From positions 3,449,001-3,513,000 of the forward strand of contig LR746273.1 of assembly GCA_902729315.2 (NCBI GenBank): a stretch of 64,000 bases of DNA. Direction: 5' to 3'. Position 1 is the first letter of the stretch; every line of letters begins with the position of its first letter. The notes under the pieces were generated by a model. That model did no database searches. It worked only from the letters and a program-made list of their open reading frames with translations, and was not told where the DNA came from. A program made the translations under genes and the position numbers. Below, piece by piece: positions 22,017 to 35,179 of the stretch. Source of the DNA: Spirodela intermedia (lineage: Eukaryota; Streptophyta; Magnoliopsida; Alismatales; Araceae).

Positions 22017-24197
22017 CTAATCTAGAATTTTTTCATCTAAATTAATATCTCTAATTCTTCCACTCACCCATTTCTTAATGTGTTCTTTTATCTTCATAAT
22101 CTTCTCCTGCTCCGTTTTATCTTCCATACATATTTGTTCAATTTGCGAGGAGTGAAATATTTCAAGCTTAAAAATAATTCTAATGGGCTGTGGGTTTTGA
22201 AGGATGGAAGGATTGTCTTCTTTAATCTTAGATCTAATGAATTCAATAAAATTCAAATTTTCTCCTCCAAAATTATCTCTATATTCATATTCATTATTTT
22301 CATTTCTCCCCATTAGTTGAATCAACTCTTTTTCTAGCTTTTCGTTTCTCAACTCATCAAATTCTTTATCTTCCCAAGAGCTATCTTTTAATTTCGGTAT
22401 ATGATATACATCATCATCCTCACTATCAATATCCATGGCTGCAAAATTATGATTAGATTTATTAATTTCATCTCCTACATCTCCCAAATTAATTGATTTT
22501 TCCTCACCTGAAATATGTTTTTCTTCATTTGTGTCCTTACTCCCTTCTACTAAAATTTGGATGATTTTTCCATGATCAGCTATTGTTTCTTCATCTAAGG
22601 GCTCTTTCCTCCTCATCATCCTCACTATATTCATTCATCAATTGTGAGCAATAAATGATTTTATTTAAATTTTCTGTTACTATATTTTCAGCCTTAATAT
22701 TCTCATTTACTTCTAATGGCTGATCAATTTCTTCTAATAATTAGAAATAAGGATGAGGTAAAATATTCTCAATCAATGTATTCACTATCCTAACATTTTC
22801 ATTTCGTGGGTTTTTTTCTAAATTTATCCAACTAGACTCTCTTTGCTGAAATCCTATTGTTGGATAGTTTTCTGAATTTTCTATGGGTTGACTAAGTGGT
22901 TGTCCCTCTTCTCTCTTATTCCCAAGAGCCTCTATAATTTATTTCTGGTGCAGCATCATTTGATTCATAGTTTGTTGCATCATTTGGCTGATTTGCTGCA
23001 TCATTTCCATAGCATCAGGTTGGATTTGAGAGAACTAATTTTTTTGAAATGTATGTTCTTGTTTTGGACGAAATTCAAAATGAGAATTGGATCTAAGTAC
23101 TTCTGGATTTTGAATATCATTTGGGTTTCTCCATGAAAAATTATTCCCCCAATTAGGATTATAAGAATTAGAAAAATATTCTCTATTTTTACTAAAATCG
23201 TGAGGTACCTGCACTTGTTCTTGCCTATGATGATATGAAATTCGAAATGATCATTTTCACCATACATAAGACTTGTACTATTTGAATTAAATTGAGGATT
23301 AAGAGGTTTTCTAATATTGTCAATAAGCAAATCAAGTTTTTCTAATCTTTGATTAATCTAATTAACCTCATTTCTAAATTTAGATTCATTATCATGATGC
23401 AATTCATAAATTCCTCTCTTCTTATCCCTATCATATAATTCAAAAGAGGCTTGATCTCTAGAATTTTCACTTAAATTCTCATAAAGACTATAAATCTCAT
23501 CAGGGGTTTTCTCCATAAAAGCTCCTCCACATATAAAATCAACTATATTTCTATGTTGTTCTAATAATCCATCATAAAAAATTCTATTGAGCTGCCACTT
23601 GGATATAGCATGATGAGGACACTTTCTAAGTAAATCTTTGAATATTTCCCATGTCTCATGTAAAGTTTCTCCTGGTCTTTGAGAAAAACTCCATATATGT
23701 TTTCTCATATTTTGAGTTTTTCCTAAGGGATAAAATTTTCGAAGAAAAGCCTATTCTATGTCTTTCCAGCTAGTTAATTCTCTATCTAATGTGGATAGCC
23801 AATGGCTAACTTTGTCCCTAAGTGTCTGAGGAAATAATTTCATCTTAATAATTTCTGGTGTAACTTGAGGGAGATTAACTAAATCACAGACCATATGAAA
23901 TTATTCTAAGTGCTGATGAGGTTCTTCTAAAGGTAATCCATGAAAATTAGGGAGCATTTGAAAAATTCCTAGATTTATTTCGAATTTAACATTGGGTGCT
24001 AATGGGACTCTAATATTGGATGCTCTTTGAAATGAATCAGGGATATAATAATTTTTCATGGCCATAGGATTGTTCTCAGTTTGACCTGTACTTTCTTCAG
24101 GATCTCTCAAAATTAATTTTTCTTTCGGATTTTTAGTTTTGAATGAAATAATGAAATGATTTTCTAGCCTTGGATGCAAGGATCTTCTACCATGCAT
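22017..24197 (-). pseudogene. Ty3/gypsy gag with disabling mutations
   Basis: The N-terminal part starts at 24,197 (MHGRRSLHPRLENHF). The retrotransposon gag core follows (MRKHIWSFSQRPGETLHETW at 23,708, then CPHHAISKWQL and FYDGL). A Gln/Met-rich tail lies near 22,960-23,040, and an acidic, charged segment occupies 22,634-22,017. The N-terminal and core parts share one frame but are separated by two in-frame stops (TAA near 23,910 and TAG near 23,755). Past the core the frame shifts near 23,240 and further stops follow. Gag would form the particle shell, but this copy cannot make it. The acidic segment beyond 22,634 matches no named domain. Confidence 0.8.
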
Positions 24198-24389
24198 AAA
24201 AAAATAATAAATTCGAGTGAAAAGTTTATTAATTGTTACCCTCCTTCAGTATGCTCCAGTCCTTGCCTTGTTTCTTTTCGTTCCCTTTTTCTAAAAAAAA
24301 ATTCGGTAAGAAGAAAATAAAATAAGAGTTAATTTTTTTTTGTGTACTCTAAGAGAAAAATAGAAAAATATTAAATATTATGCAATATA

Positions 24390-24407
24390 TCCCTGGCAAC
24401 GGCACCA
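24390..24407 (-). promoter_or_regulatory. Primer-binding site, tRNA-Asp type
   Basis: On the minus strand TGGTGCCGTTGCCAGGGA follows the 5' LTR after a short spacer. It is complementary to the 3' end of plant tRNA-Asp except for two apparent transitions. This fixes the element's direction and the LTR boundary. Confidence 0.85.
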
Positions 24408-24412
24408 AAATT

Positions 24413-26049
24413 TGACGTGACTCAATCATTGTATATTAAATCACGTAAATCTAAAATTAATAAAACTAGAAAATATGATTTTTTAGATATTTAGAAGTAT
24501 TTCTGAATAAATATATCAATTATAATTCAATAAAACTTCCAAAAATAGCGGTAATTTTCCAAGTTGATCACAGGGATGTAATATAATATTTGGTAATTAT
24601 TCAGATTTTTTCTCAATGAATACGATTTTCTATGAATTTTATACTAGGAAATGAAAAGGAAATATATTTAAAATTCACGAAAAAAGGAAATAAGGGTGCG
24701 GACGTCAGGATGACGTTAGCGCCCGGCGAAAAATCGGGCGGAAATAGAGTTCCACCTAGTGATTCTTACGTAAGTGATTACAGACGATTTAATTAATCAA
24801 ATTAAGATCTGTAAAAGCCGAAAGAATCGTAATTGAATGAAGTATATTTTGGTAAATTAAAATCACACAAAGTATCACTAAATGAAACGTAAATTAAGTT
24901 GAAAGTAAGAAAATAGAGTTCTGACGTCGCGACGGTGATGCGTCGGCGATGCACCGGAATCCTAAGCGTTTGGGAGGATCGTCGTGTAGTGTCCATAGCC
25001 TCAAAGACTCTCCTTGGACAAAGACGATGTGGGCAATCTCTAGATCTCCTTTCGAAGTCTAGAGATCAATGAAATGGGTCGTCGACTTGTCTCCGGCGGC
25101 TGTCACCCAGTGGAGCGGAAAAACGGTGACTTTGCGGCTCTCCGACGGCTCTCACCCGACGGAGAGGAGCTGGATGGAGGTGGGGCGCATGTTAGGGAGC
25201 TTCATCCTTAGGTCCGCGCAGCAAGAGGAGGCTCTTCATCGCATCTGGTATGCTCTCAAGAGGTAGCGACTCGTCTCCCGGTGGATCGTCCTCTTCCCGA
25301 CGACGGCTTGTTCGTCGATCAATCGGTGATGATTTACTCGATGGATTCGCGATCCTTTTATCACGAATCGTTCAACAATTTTAGTAGCAATGCTCCGCGA
25401 ATCGCGTTAACAAGATTTTCGCCGATGATCCAGCGATTCTCGTTGCTTAATCCTTCACTGATGATCTGTAGGAAAGTCGCGATAATCAGATAAAAATATA
25501 TGAATTTTGACTCTGGAAGGATTCGAACCCGCGCCGGTTGTCCGTCCCTTCTGAGGAAGGTGTGACGTCCGTTTAGTCCCACATCGGTTGTGCGCCGATT
25601 TTTCGAGCGAATATATAGTAATGTTACATTTCTAAGCAAAGTTCCTTCTCTCGCGTGTACGACCACTCCTTGTTCCACAGCCGGCTGGCCACCGGTGACA
25701 TGGAAGGGGAGTAGCACACATGTGCCCCTATCTGTCCAAGCCGCTCAAGCCCCTACTCGTGGCTACTCCCCGACTGAGCATCCGACTTGCTTGCGGGCCC
25801 AGTTGGCCGACGGGTCCCTCTCATTTTGTCTTTTTTTTATTTTTTATTTCTTTTTCTTCATTTATCTCAAAAGCAAACTATAAAAATCATATAAATTCAT
25901 GTAAAATCACATAATTACCTAAAAATTCACATTAATCAATTGAAAACTACTTTTCACACTTTAACACAAATATAAGTCTATTTATCATGAGTTAAGGCTA
26001 AAACTATATTATTTACTAATTATTAACTCATGATAATGAAGACTTATCA
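24413..26049 (-). repeat. 5' LTR (H) of the gypsy element
   Basis: Runs TGACGTGACTCAA to GACTTATCA on the plus strand (1,637 bp), next to the primer-binding site. It keeps the 64-codon sense frame at 24,802-24,996. Confidence 0.9.
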
Positions 26050-27840
26050 TGTTGTTATGTGCATCTCTAAATTTAGAGCATTCACTACTATTTGTGAAAC
26101 AATTCCTTGAGTTCAACTAACTCTTGTTAGTATAAAAAGTGAAAACATCAATGCTCTGTCTAGCATTTACTAGATTTAATGTTCCTAACTTATGTTTATT
26201 TTCCCTAAAATGCTTCTTATAGGTTTGTGGCTTTAGGGAGCTATATCACATGCTAGATTAGGAATGTTGCCCATCTATTTACATCAATTAGTTCGGTAGT
26301 TATGTTATCTAGATTGACAAGTTTAGATAGCCAAACAAAAATAATGCATAATTAGTCTCTCATAGAATGAAGGCTCTAAGTCAGCTCAAGTAAGTGAAGT
26401 ACAAATATCAAATGATAGAGCCAGAAACACATTCTAAATTGGCATGTATGCATGGGCCTACAAGTGTTGAAGCCTCTTTTGATGTGGAAACACTCTAAAT
26501 GTTTGGTATTGATATGAAAAAGTATTGTTTCTAGAATGTCAAATCTCCCTTAAAATATTAGAATGTTTTATCCTTCTATCTAGCACACATCTCCTTTACT
26601 TAAGGCTTCTAAATTTCAAACTTTTCATTAATTGTCCAAATGGATATTCAATAACTTTCTAAATAAAAGGTTTTAAATAATTTAGGCACTTTGAGTACTA
26701 TCTTTGTCACTTTCATCATTAACTTTTTTTATTCTAACTTTCTATAACAGAATTTAAATACAAAATTTACAGATAAGTAATCTAGAACACATGATTTCAA
26801 GGCACTATTGCTATGATACACATCCAAATAAAATTTACAAGATTAAATAAAGATAATCTTAAATAGTGGCTAATGCCCAACAAGCAAGGCATCTTTAAAT
26901 ACTAAAACAAAAGTTGGTTACAGCCTTCTTGATCTTCCTTGGTTGAAAATTTTGGTTAAAAATCAGTTACCATAATCAAATTGGTTAACAACAAAGTCGC
27001 ACTAATGGAAGTAATTTTTGATTCTCTAGCTTTTGATTCTCTACATTTGTGACTTTTCCAACCTCTTCCATTTGATCATGCCTATGATTATAATTGCATG
27101 GGGGACGATAGGTGGGTGTATGCATTAGAACAAGTGGACACATTGGCAAGCATGTGAGGCCAAGTGCACGCAAATAAGGGAAAAGAAAGAGATGAGGAGA
27201 ATAGGAAGATTTAGGGTGGGGGCTAAGAGACTCACACAAGCTCCCTCTCAAAATTTGTCTTCATTCATGTTGGTTAAGCACAATGAAAAATTTAGACTTC
27301 TGATGTCTCACTAGAGAGAAAACCCTTATAGTTCTTAGTCAAATATGAGGAACGATGGAAAAACTCTATCTAGTAGACATTCTCATCTAAGGTGGTCCTT
27401 TAATGGAGTTGGATCTTGGTTGCAACCAATCCTCCACAAAGGAACTTGGTTGACCATTTTACATCATTAAGAGGGAGGACACATGACATCTCTAATGATT
27501 TTCCAAACTCAGATATCTGTGGGTTGACCTACTTAAGACTAATGACGTGAATAGGACACTCCCTTTTGTAGTGGACTTGGATTTATGTCACAAGGACAAC
27601 AAAAAGTCAATTCGAAGTAAATAATGACACTTAACAGTTGCTTAGAGTTAAGAGAAGAGTGGAATACTTGGAAAAACATTATCCTGTGGAGGACCATCTC
27701 CATCGATAATGTCTTATGTCGTCAAAGTTTGATCCTGTGAAAGATGCACATCTTTGTGCTTAATGTTGACGATATGGCAATCAGGCTATTCTAATGTTAC
27801 TTAGGGGCATTCTAGTCATCTACGAAATGTTCCTCCGTTA
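26050..27840. other. No gene seen between the retrotransposons and the first gene
   Basis: AT-rich intergenic DNA. The largest open frame (26,985-27,251, minus) has no recognisable domain. The right end is presumably the promoter of the RRM gene, but no clear TATA box was identified. Confidence 0.45.
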
Positions 27841-27854
27841 GAGAGTCCGGCCGA

Positions 27855-27950
27855 ATGAACTAGGGTTCCGCGCGGTGGAGAATGACGTCTGTGCTTCCAT
27901 CAAAACCCGGTTTTGCCCGTGGGGTCTCAACTGTCGCTTCCCAGGGCTAA
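27855..27950 (+). promoter_or_regulatory. Upstream ORFs in the leader of the RRM gene
   Basis: Two ATGs precede the main start. The first, at 27,855, makes a two-codon frame (M-N-stop). The second, at 27,882, opens a 22-codon frame ending at 27,950. Both end before the main ATG at 28,008, so they would allow reinitiation. Whether they lie in the mRNA depends on the unmapped transcription start. Confidence 0.45.
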
Positions 27951-28007
27951 AACCCTCGGCTCTGCATCAATCGGCGCTTTCACGCTCTGCCTGGAACGAT
28001 CCCTGTA

Positions 28008-31000
28008 ATGCCTCCGCGGGTGGCGAACAAGGCGTCGGGGGGTACCTCTGGGCCCGGCAGGAGGATGGTATCAAGCACGGGGAAGGGGAAGGCAAAGGCC
28101 GCCGCGGATAAAGTGGCCGAAGAGATTCCTGTTGTGGATCTGGAGGAGGTGAAGACCCTGGTTGATGTCGTCGAGTCGGTTCTGGAGCCAGAACCCGAGG
28201 CGAATGGATCTATTGGTATTTTTCGTTTGTCTTCGTTCAATGTGCTTTCTTTGTTTAGTTTTACGTGAAACTTATGATTGTATTTCTTTGAACAGGATAT
28301 TTCCATTGATTTATCCGGGTTCTTGGTGATCTTTTAGCTATGGGTTTGTCTCGTTCCGATTTACCGATAGTTTTATTTTCTCTCCTGTAGATGGCTTCGC
28401 TAGTTTCTTCCGACTCCTTTTTTAGTAGAAGCTACTAATCTACTTGGATTGTGTTGTTTTCTTTTATATCCAAGGGGACGTTTTTTTTGTACGGTCATTT
28501 CTACGTCATGACGAATTCCTTTTGTTTCGCCAGATGCTATCGCCTTCATTGCTTGCAACCCCATTCAAGTTCATTTAATGTGTAAACTCTAAATTAAGCT
28601 TTCCAGTTGAATTTTTTCTCTCAAATATGCAATGACACGGCGAAATTTCCATCCCCTTAACTTTTTTTTTATGCCAGTCAGCTGAACGAAATCCTGCTTA
28701 TACTGGACGATTTATGCACGGTTTTCAATCTACGCTTTCCTTCCTTACTTGTTGCCCCATGTAATTGTCTAGATGTGCAATAAACGTGCGGTTTCTTGGG
28801 CCAGCAGGAGAAAACGTGAAGGAGGTTTATATTGAAGAAGATAATTGCGAAAGGTTAGATCTTGACGACAATGATATAGAGTTTGATCCTGAAGAAGAAC
28901 CTGACATGGAGTATGATGAGAAGAGAATAGAGAATGATGATGAACAGGAAGAAGGTGACCGGGTTGAAGAGGGTGGTGGGGACATTGATGACGATGAGGA
29001 GGAACGAGACATGATTGAAGAAATAGACAGTGATGGTGGGAACATTGAAGGAGAAGAGGATGACGAAAATGTCGAAGATGAACACGAGGATGCTGTGGAA
29101 GAACAGGAGCAGCATGACCTAGTTGCAGAACGTCGCAAGAGAAAGGAATTTGAAATTTTTGTTGGAGGCTTAGACAAGGATTCTACAGAAGAGGATCTTA
29201 AGAAGGTCTTCAGTGTTGTTGGCAAAGTGGTGGAAGTTCGGCTGATGAAAAATCCTCAGACGAAGAAAAATAAGGGATTTGCTTTCCTACGCTTTGCTAC
29301 AGTGGAGCAGGCAAAGAGGGCTGTTGCAGAATTGAAGAACCCAGTGGTATTTTCTACATCCGGATGGAGTATGATAGAAAAATTATGAAACTTATTAGAT
29401 TTCTCATGGGTATTCCTTTCTTGGTTTCAGATCAATGGTAAACAGTGTGGTGTCTCACCAAGCCAAGATAATGACACCCTTTTTCTGGGCAACATATGCC
29501 GGACATGGACAAAAGAACATGTATATTCTGCATTTTTGTTGACGCTGTTATATTTATGAGTCATAATCTCCTTACAATTCTTTCAATATAATTTCAGCTG
29601 AAAGACAAGTTGAAGCAATATGGTGTCGAAAATATTGATGATTTAACGTTAGTTGAAGACAGTAATAATGAAGGAAACAATCGGGGGTTCGCTTTCTTGG
29701 AGTTTGCTTCTCGTACAGATGCAATGGATGCCTACAGACGCCTGCAGAAGCAGGATGTTGCATTTGGAGTTGATAGGAATGCTAAAGTTTCTTTTGCTGA
29801 TTCTTTTATTGAACCTGATGATGAGATCATGGCACAGGTTTGCATCCAAATTCTAATGAAGCCACATTTTTTTCCTCTGATATATTATTCCTTGTTCTCA
29901 AAAAAAAATTCCCATCAAAAGTTGGTGATATTTAATTTTTCTTTGACTCTGTTTGGAGGAAACATTATCTCACAATGTTGAACACATTTTGACAGGTTAA
30001 AACCGTTTTTGTGGATGGTTTGCCTGCCGCTTGGGATGAGGAACGTATCAGAGATTATCTCAAGAAATTCGGGCAGATTGAGAGGGTCGAACTTGCCCGG
30101 AATATGCCAGCAGCTAAGAGAAAAGATTTTGGTTTTGTCACTTTTGAAACCCATGATTCTGCAGTCAAGTGTGCAGAAGCCATCAATAATGCAGAGCTTG
30201 GTGAAGGAGACAAAAAGGTTTATGGTTTTCTTTATTCCAGCATTCTGAAAGTTTCATTTAGTCTGATAGCTATGTTACTGTATATGTTTTGTTTGCTACT
30301 CGACATTTAAGGTTTTTCTTACCCTCTTTGTTGTTTCTTTACGTATTTTAATTTGGATGCATGTGGGGATATTCAGGTCAAAGTTAGGGCTCGGTTGTCT
30401 CGACCACGACGAAGAGGAAGAGGCTACCATGGTTTCCAAGGTGATTTACGGTATGGTAGATGGCCCCCAAGGGGTGGTCGCTTCTCATGGACTCGACCTA
30501 TGCCTCATAGAATCCCAGGCAACGTCTTAAGACCAGGTCATGGAGCGTTCACCAGAGGCCGTGGAGCATTCAGAGGAGGCCGTGGACTAAGGAGACCAAT
30601 AGACGTCAGGGATAGACGATCAGTCATGGAAGCAGCAGAGAGAGATGGACACTTTCCTCCCATTGAGCGTTCCTATGATAGAAGACTACCAAGTAAATTT
30701 CTCTCTTTTGGTCTTAGTTAAATGTTTGCTCCCAGTTGCCTATTTTCTGTTGGATTCTTATGCAATTATTTAAAAATTAGGTAACCCTTATCCAAGGAGC
30801 AGCTCAAAGGGAGATTTCATTAGGCATGAGGTTCCACCAAGAAGAAAAGCTGCTGCTGATTACGATTCAAGGGTTCCTGAAGGAAGACGCTCCTCTTATC
30901 AGGATGACTATTTTTCCCGTGGACCATCTGATTACACCGGTGTAAGAAGTTCATCTAGTACTGCTGTTAGACAGAGCTATGGTGATGAAGGGTATGGACG

Positions 31001-31807
31001 TAGGTTTGAAAAGCTTCCTCCAACTTATCGAGAAGCTCACAGTCGTGATTACGATTCCATCTCTGGCTCTAAGCGTTCATATTCTATGATTGTAAGTCGT
31101 TTTAAGCAATTGTCTGCTCCACATTCTCTTTTTTAGGCTGCTGATCGATTCATGTGAATAGCATTTTTTCACTGATGGATCTTTTCAGGATGATGCTCCT
31201 CCACACTATGGTGATGTTGGCATTCGTCAGTCCAGACCTCGTTTGGATTATGGTATCAGTGGCAGCAGTGCACATTACGATGAATATGGAGAAAGGTTGT
31301 TCTCACATGTATGTTTTATCTGTACGTTGTTTGCTTTTCCAGGCACTTGACAACCTATATTTTGATAACAGGCTTGGTCGATCTGATATGGGATATGGCC
31401 GTGGTAGTCGTAGTTCTCTCTCCACTCAGGAGCCTCATTCACCCTATGGTAGCAATCGTCGTGGCAGGGGTTACCCTCGAGGTAAGTGAATTTTATTAGT
31501 TTGTTGAAACACTTTTCTCCACCACGAATACTTTATTTATTCCAGACCATCTGGCCTTAGGTCTATCCAGCAATGGTGGAGGAATGTATTCAAGCTACAG
31601 CAGTGGAAGTTATCTGTCACGATCTGATGTGTGTCTCTTTACCCTATGCTTATTGTTTTTAAAAGTTTTATCTATACGAGTTATATTTAATCCTGTGTTG
31701 TGCCTCTTCTTAAGGTTGGTGGCGGTTCTTACACCTCACTGTATTCTAATCGTGGATTGGGAGGTAGTGGGTATCCTGGAGGCAGTGGATCAGGATCATA
31801 CTACTGA
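28008..31807 (+). CDS. hnRNP Q/R-like RNA-binding protein with three RRMs
   Basis: Eleven exons join in phase: 28008-28215, 28808-29346, 29431-29520, 29598-29837, 29996-30217, 30377-30692, 30781-31091, 31189-31295, 31372-31481, 31546-31628, 31715-31807. All introns are GT-AG and the product is 772 aa. A basic N-terminus is followed by a Glu/Asp-rich stretch (about 79-172). RRM1 lies at about 185-262 (IFVGGL, then KGFAFLRF), RRM2 at about 266-345 (LFLGNI, RGFAFLEF) and RRM3 at about 361-433 (VFVDGL, DFGFVTF). An Arg/Gly- and Tyr-rich tail with RGR and RGG motifs follows. Three tandem RRMs after an acidic region is the hnRNP Q/R (SYNCRIP) plan. In Arabidopsis the relatives are LIF2 and its larger paralogues (At2g44710 type), which act on nuclear RNA and in some cases chromatin. 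The exact orthologue is inferred. Confidence 0.93.
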
Positions 31808-34800
31808 GGTACGCAAGAGTTCTTTTCTGCTGAACTTAATGCTTCTTTCTTATAATAAAGCAGACGCATTCCTTGAAAGTAGGTTGGTCTCCCCTACCAT
31901 TGTGAGGAATATGCTTGCAAGGTGGATATTGCTTTAATTTTCTCTAGCAACCTTCTCAGCGAGTATGGATCTTTCATGATCACATGTGGATTTATCATCA
32001 TGACACAGATTTGTTGCCATCACAAGAGGCCGGTGTAGGCTCTGGATTTGTGGAGATTCTGGTTATGTTACCTACATGCTTGGAGAGCGTGGTTCCAAGC
32101 ATTTACAGCCGGTTGGTCACTGAGAGAAAGTCCGTGGTGTTTAAAAGCAGAAACTTTGACGTTTGACCTGACAGTTGTGCTTGGATACACGATGAAGAAA
32201 TTTTATTGTAAGGAATTTGAGTTACAACCGGAGTTGAGAACTCTTCTATCATGGTGTGTTTATGTATAAAAATGCATATTTCTTTCTAGCTCTGCTAAGA
32301 ACTCTATGAGGAGGACAAGAAGTCTTATGCATTAATGGTTTGATTTGAGTAATCAATCTATGAACCTAATCTTGAGATGCTTCATTAAGTGTTCAGACAA
32401 ACTACTCTGGAAATTTGGTATGAGTTGGCTATATTTTAATTAGAATCCTATTTTTGTCATGCCGTTTATAAGAAGAGCAGTCAGATGGCTCAGGATTTAA
32501 TACATTTGAGTATGGTTTTAAGCGCCAGTTCTAAGGAGATTGTTGCTTTAATGGAGCAGGTAATAGTTGGATCAGTGGTAATGGGCTACTTTCTGAGAGC
32601 ACTGGTTTAACACTGAATATTCTATGCATATATTATTGTGGCCAAATATGCTTTATTTAGACAGATTCTCTTGAGTCTTTGGCTGGATTTGGCGGTATTT
32701 TTGGAGCATACCGCACACCACGAGTATTTTTGGCTTACCAATCTAAGTGGTGGTGAGTTCCCTGTCACTTTTGAAACAGATGGGATCTCAAAATAACATC
32801 GATGAAGGAAATTTCAGGCTTCATAAAATAGTCTAAATATTTGTATGCATTTAAACATATACAGGAATTTAACCCTACCTACTATGATGTTTTTGTTGTC
32901 GGCATTTATAGATACTTCAGGTAGTAGGGCATTAGGTTTAAATAGATTGTTGGTAATAAGTGAAGAACTTTTCTGCAATGTTACGCTGGTGAACTTCTCC
33001 TGGATTCCCATGAGGAAACGAATCTCGTGTTTTATGCGATTTACCAAACATGCTACGTATTCCTGGATAATGTTACATATCATGTGCTAAAAAAATACAT
33101 GGTATTAAATTATTCTTGTTGTCCTGATCATTCTCACAAGGGTGGGAAGCATCCTGCGCCAATGGGGCATTACGCTTGACAGTTTATATGGCCTTTCTCG
33201 ACTAAGTCGATGATGTTGAGAGGGAAGGGCTTAGCAGGAAAACATTTTTGTGCATTAAACGGAGCCTAACTGATGATAGATAACCGTGATGGGATTGAAT
33301 GCTGCACATGGAGAGAGGTTAATGAGTGAGAAGTTGCAGCTGCGGGCATTGCCTAATTTCATTTGGATGTTCAAACAGCGTGGTACTTGGTGCCAGAAAT
33401 TTCTATCAAGAGTATTTTGTTGAATGAAAATGGAAAAGTTTATTCGAACCCAGGTTTTTGCAACAGTTTTATTGTGAAACAAATTTCTCGAGTGGAATTG
33501 GAGGATTGGCCAGACTCAAGGCTCCTACTCTTTTTGATCCACATCAGAGAAACAGTTCCTGCAAAAATCGAATGTTTGTTCGGATACTTTAACCCACTTT
33601 ATTCAAAGAAAAGGCAAACTATGAGGGGATAAAGATGTCTTCAATATTTCAATCTCATTTGATATCTGTTAGCAAGTGATAAGCAGTGTTTGGAAAACTC
33701 CCAACTCTTTGTTTCTCCTTTTCCCTGTTGTTTCTCCGTTGAATCTTGTTTTATAGTCTGACCCTGGTTTGGGTGCCATATTGTCATATCAAGGTATGTA
33801 TGGAAAGTGAGAAATTATCTGAGATCTCATGGACTCTAGTCAGACTCTAGAAGGTAATTCATTCTCATGCAAAACCTTTGGCCATTAATGGGACTCCAGA
33901 GAATCCCATCAAATGTGCCATGATTAAGAACATGAAGCTGCACAATTTCTTGTGATTTTCCTAACTTGTAGATGTCGATGGTATGTCTCGTCCCTGTGAC
34001 TAATAATTATCTTACTGCATTCAAGGTTTTAATTTTCTATTCACTTCATGTCTGTCGTCCTCTGTTCAGTTTATCTCCAAGGATGAGATTGATAGATAAT
34101 GAGTGAACTAGTTTGGTCATTGATAGCTGGTTATCTGAATCTGCCTGTTGCAAACTGTCTTTCTAGATTTTGTGTTGATGGTTATCGTCTATGATCGCTA
34201 GTTTTTGATACGGTTTACTGAAAGTGATTTCCCATTGTAGTCAACCATTCAGTCAAACCACACTGCTCTGGCCACGGTGAACTGAAAATATTAAAATAGA
34301 AGTGATTTTTAAAAAATATTTAATTTTTGTATCTCTGGGAAAATTGCTTTGATTGTGGTCGTCCGGTCTGGGCATCTTTTTCTTCTTGGTTTTTCAGATC
34401 TTTGGTCAACCAACGCCCAATCTCCGTCCTGCTTTTCATTATATCACATCTCATCTGCTCTACCTATATTTTCACATTCTCTCCCTCTTTTTTGGATCGA
34501 AACCCTAATATCAGGAACCAGTTCAGGTTTACATCATTACTAGTAAGTTGGGAGCTTCCACCCTTGACCTGGCAGTCTGTGAAGGATCGATTTTTATGCC
34601 TCTTTCTGAACTAGAACCCTCATTTCGAGAGGCCATCGATGTTTCCTTTATTGTTCTTGTCGTCGATGGAGCAACTTAAGCTTGCGACGAACCCTCGAAG
34701 AGCTTGCTGCGGCTGCCGGAGGAATTAATATTTTCTGGGATGGTGATGATTGCCGGAGATCAGAAGCCCTCCACGCGTCTCCCTCATCTATTGGAGCTTG

Positions 34801-35100
34801 ATGACGCCTTTTGTTCTTCTGTTATGATTTGTTTTCTCCTTCTGTATATTCCAGGTTGACTTTTTCTGATTATTATTATATTTTTCTATTTATGGATCGA
34901 GGGGTTCATCTGCCAGATAATGTTCTTCTCCGAATTCTATTAAAGGTTTATTTCTTCGAGAAAAAACTTTACTGTTTTCCGTAATAATGGTTTTTCATAA
35001 ATATTACTATTTATTTAAGCACCTAATCTTCTCTAAATTATTTATTTATTTATTTATTTTTGGGGCGTTATGAAGCAGGTTAATCTTGAATTTATGGGCT
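31808..35100. other. 3' UTR of the RRM gene and intergenic DNA; no further gene seen
   Basis: No reading frame here has a recognisable domain. The first few hundred bases are presumably the 3' UTR. Short frames at 32,845-33,090, 33,363-33,632 and 34,327-34,614 lack similarity or splice-supported continuation. Confidence 0.5.
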
Positions 35101-35179
35101 AAATTATCTCATTCGGCCCTGTGGATTTGATTGATGGGCTTCTTGCGGATGAGCTCTGATAAGTTTATAGCCGTTGTTT

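Larger units (their letters stand above)
18556..26049 (-). mobile_element. Non-autonomous Ty3/gypsy element (LTR-gag-LTR) lacking pol
   Basis: The element has two same-direction LTRs (18,556-20,107 and 24,413-26,049) around a 4.3-kb interior. On the minus strand the 5' LTR is followed by a primer-binding site, a gag region and a long non-coding 3' part ending in a polypurine tract. No protease, RT, RNase H or integrase similarity is found between gag and the 3' part, where about 4 kb of pol would normally lie. The gag type and the tRNA-Asp-like primer site point to the Athila/Tat side of Ty3/gypsy (family knowledge). Flanking 5-mers TCCTT and TGTTG do not match, and the two LTRs differ in length (1,552 and 1,637 bp), so the element is old or rearranged. 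Confidence 0.82.

Noticed and set aside
28827-29225. 132-codon Ser-rich frame, minus strand
   Set aside because: Exact antisense of the acidic exon of the RRM gene. GAA/GAT codons read backwards give Ser/Phe.
34327-34614. 95-codon open frame after the RRM gene
   Set aside because: No recognisable domain, no partner exons, and AT-rich composition like the surrounding intergenic DNA.
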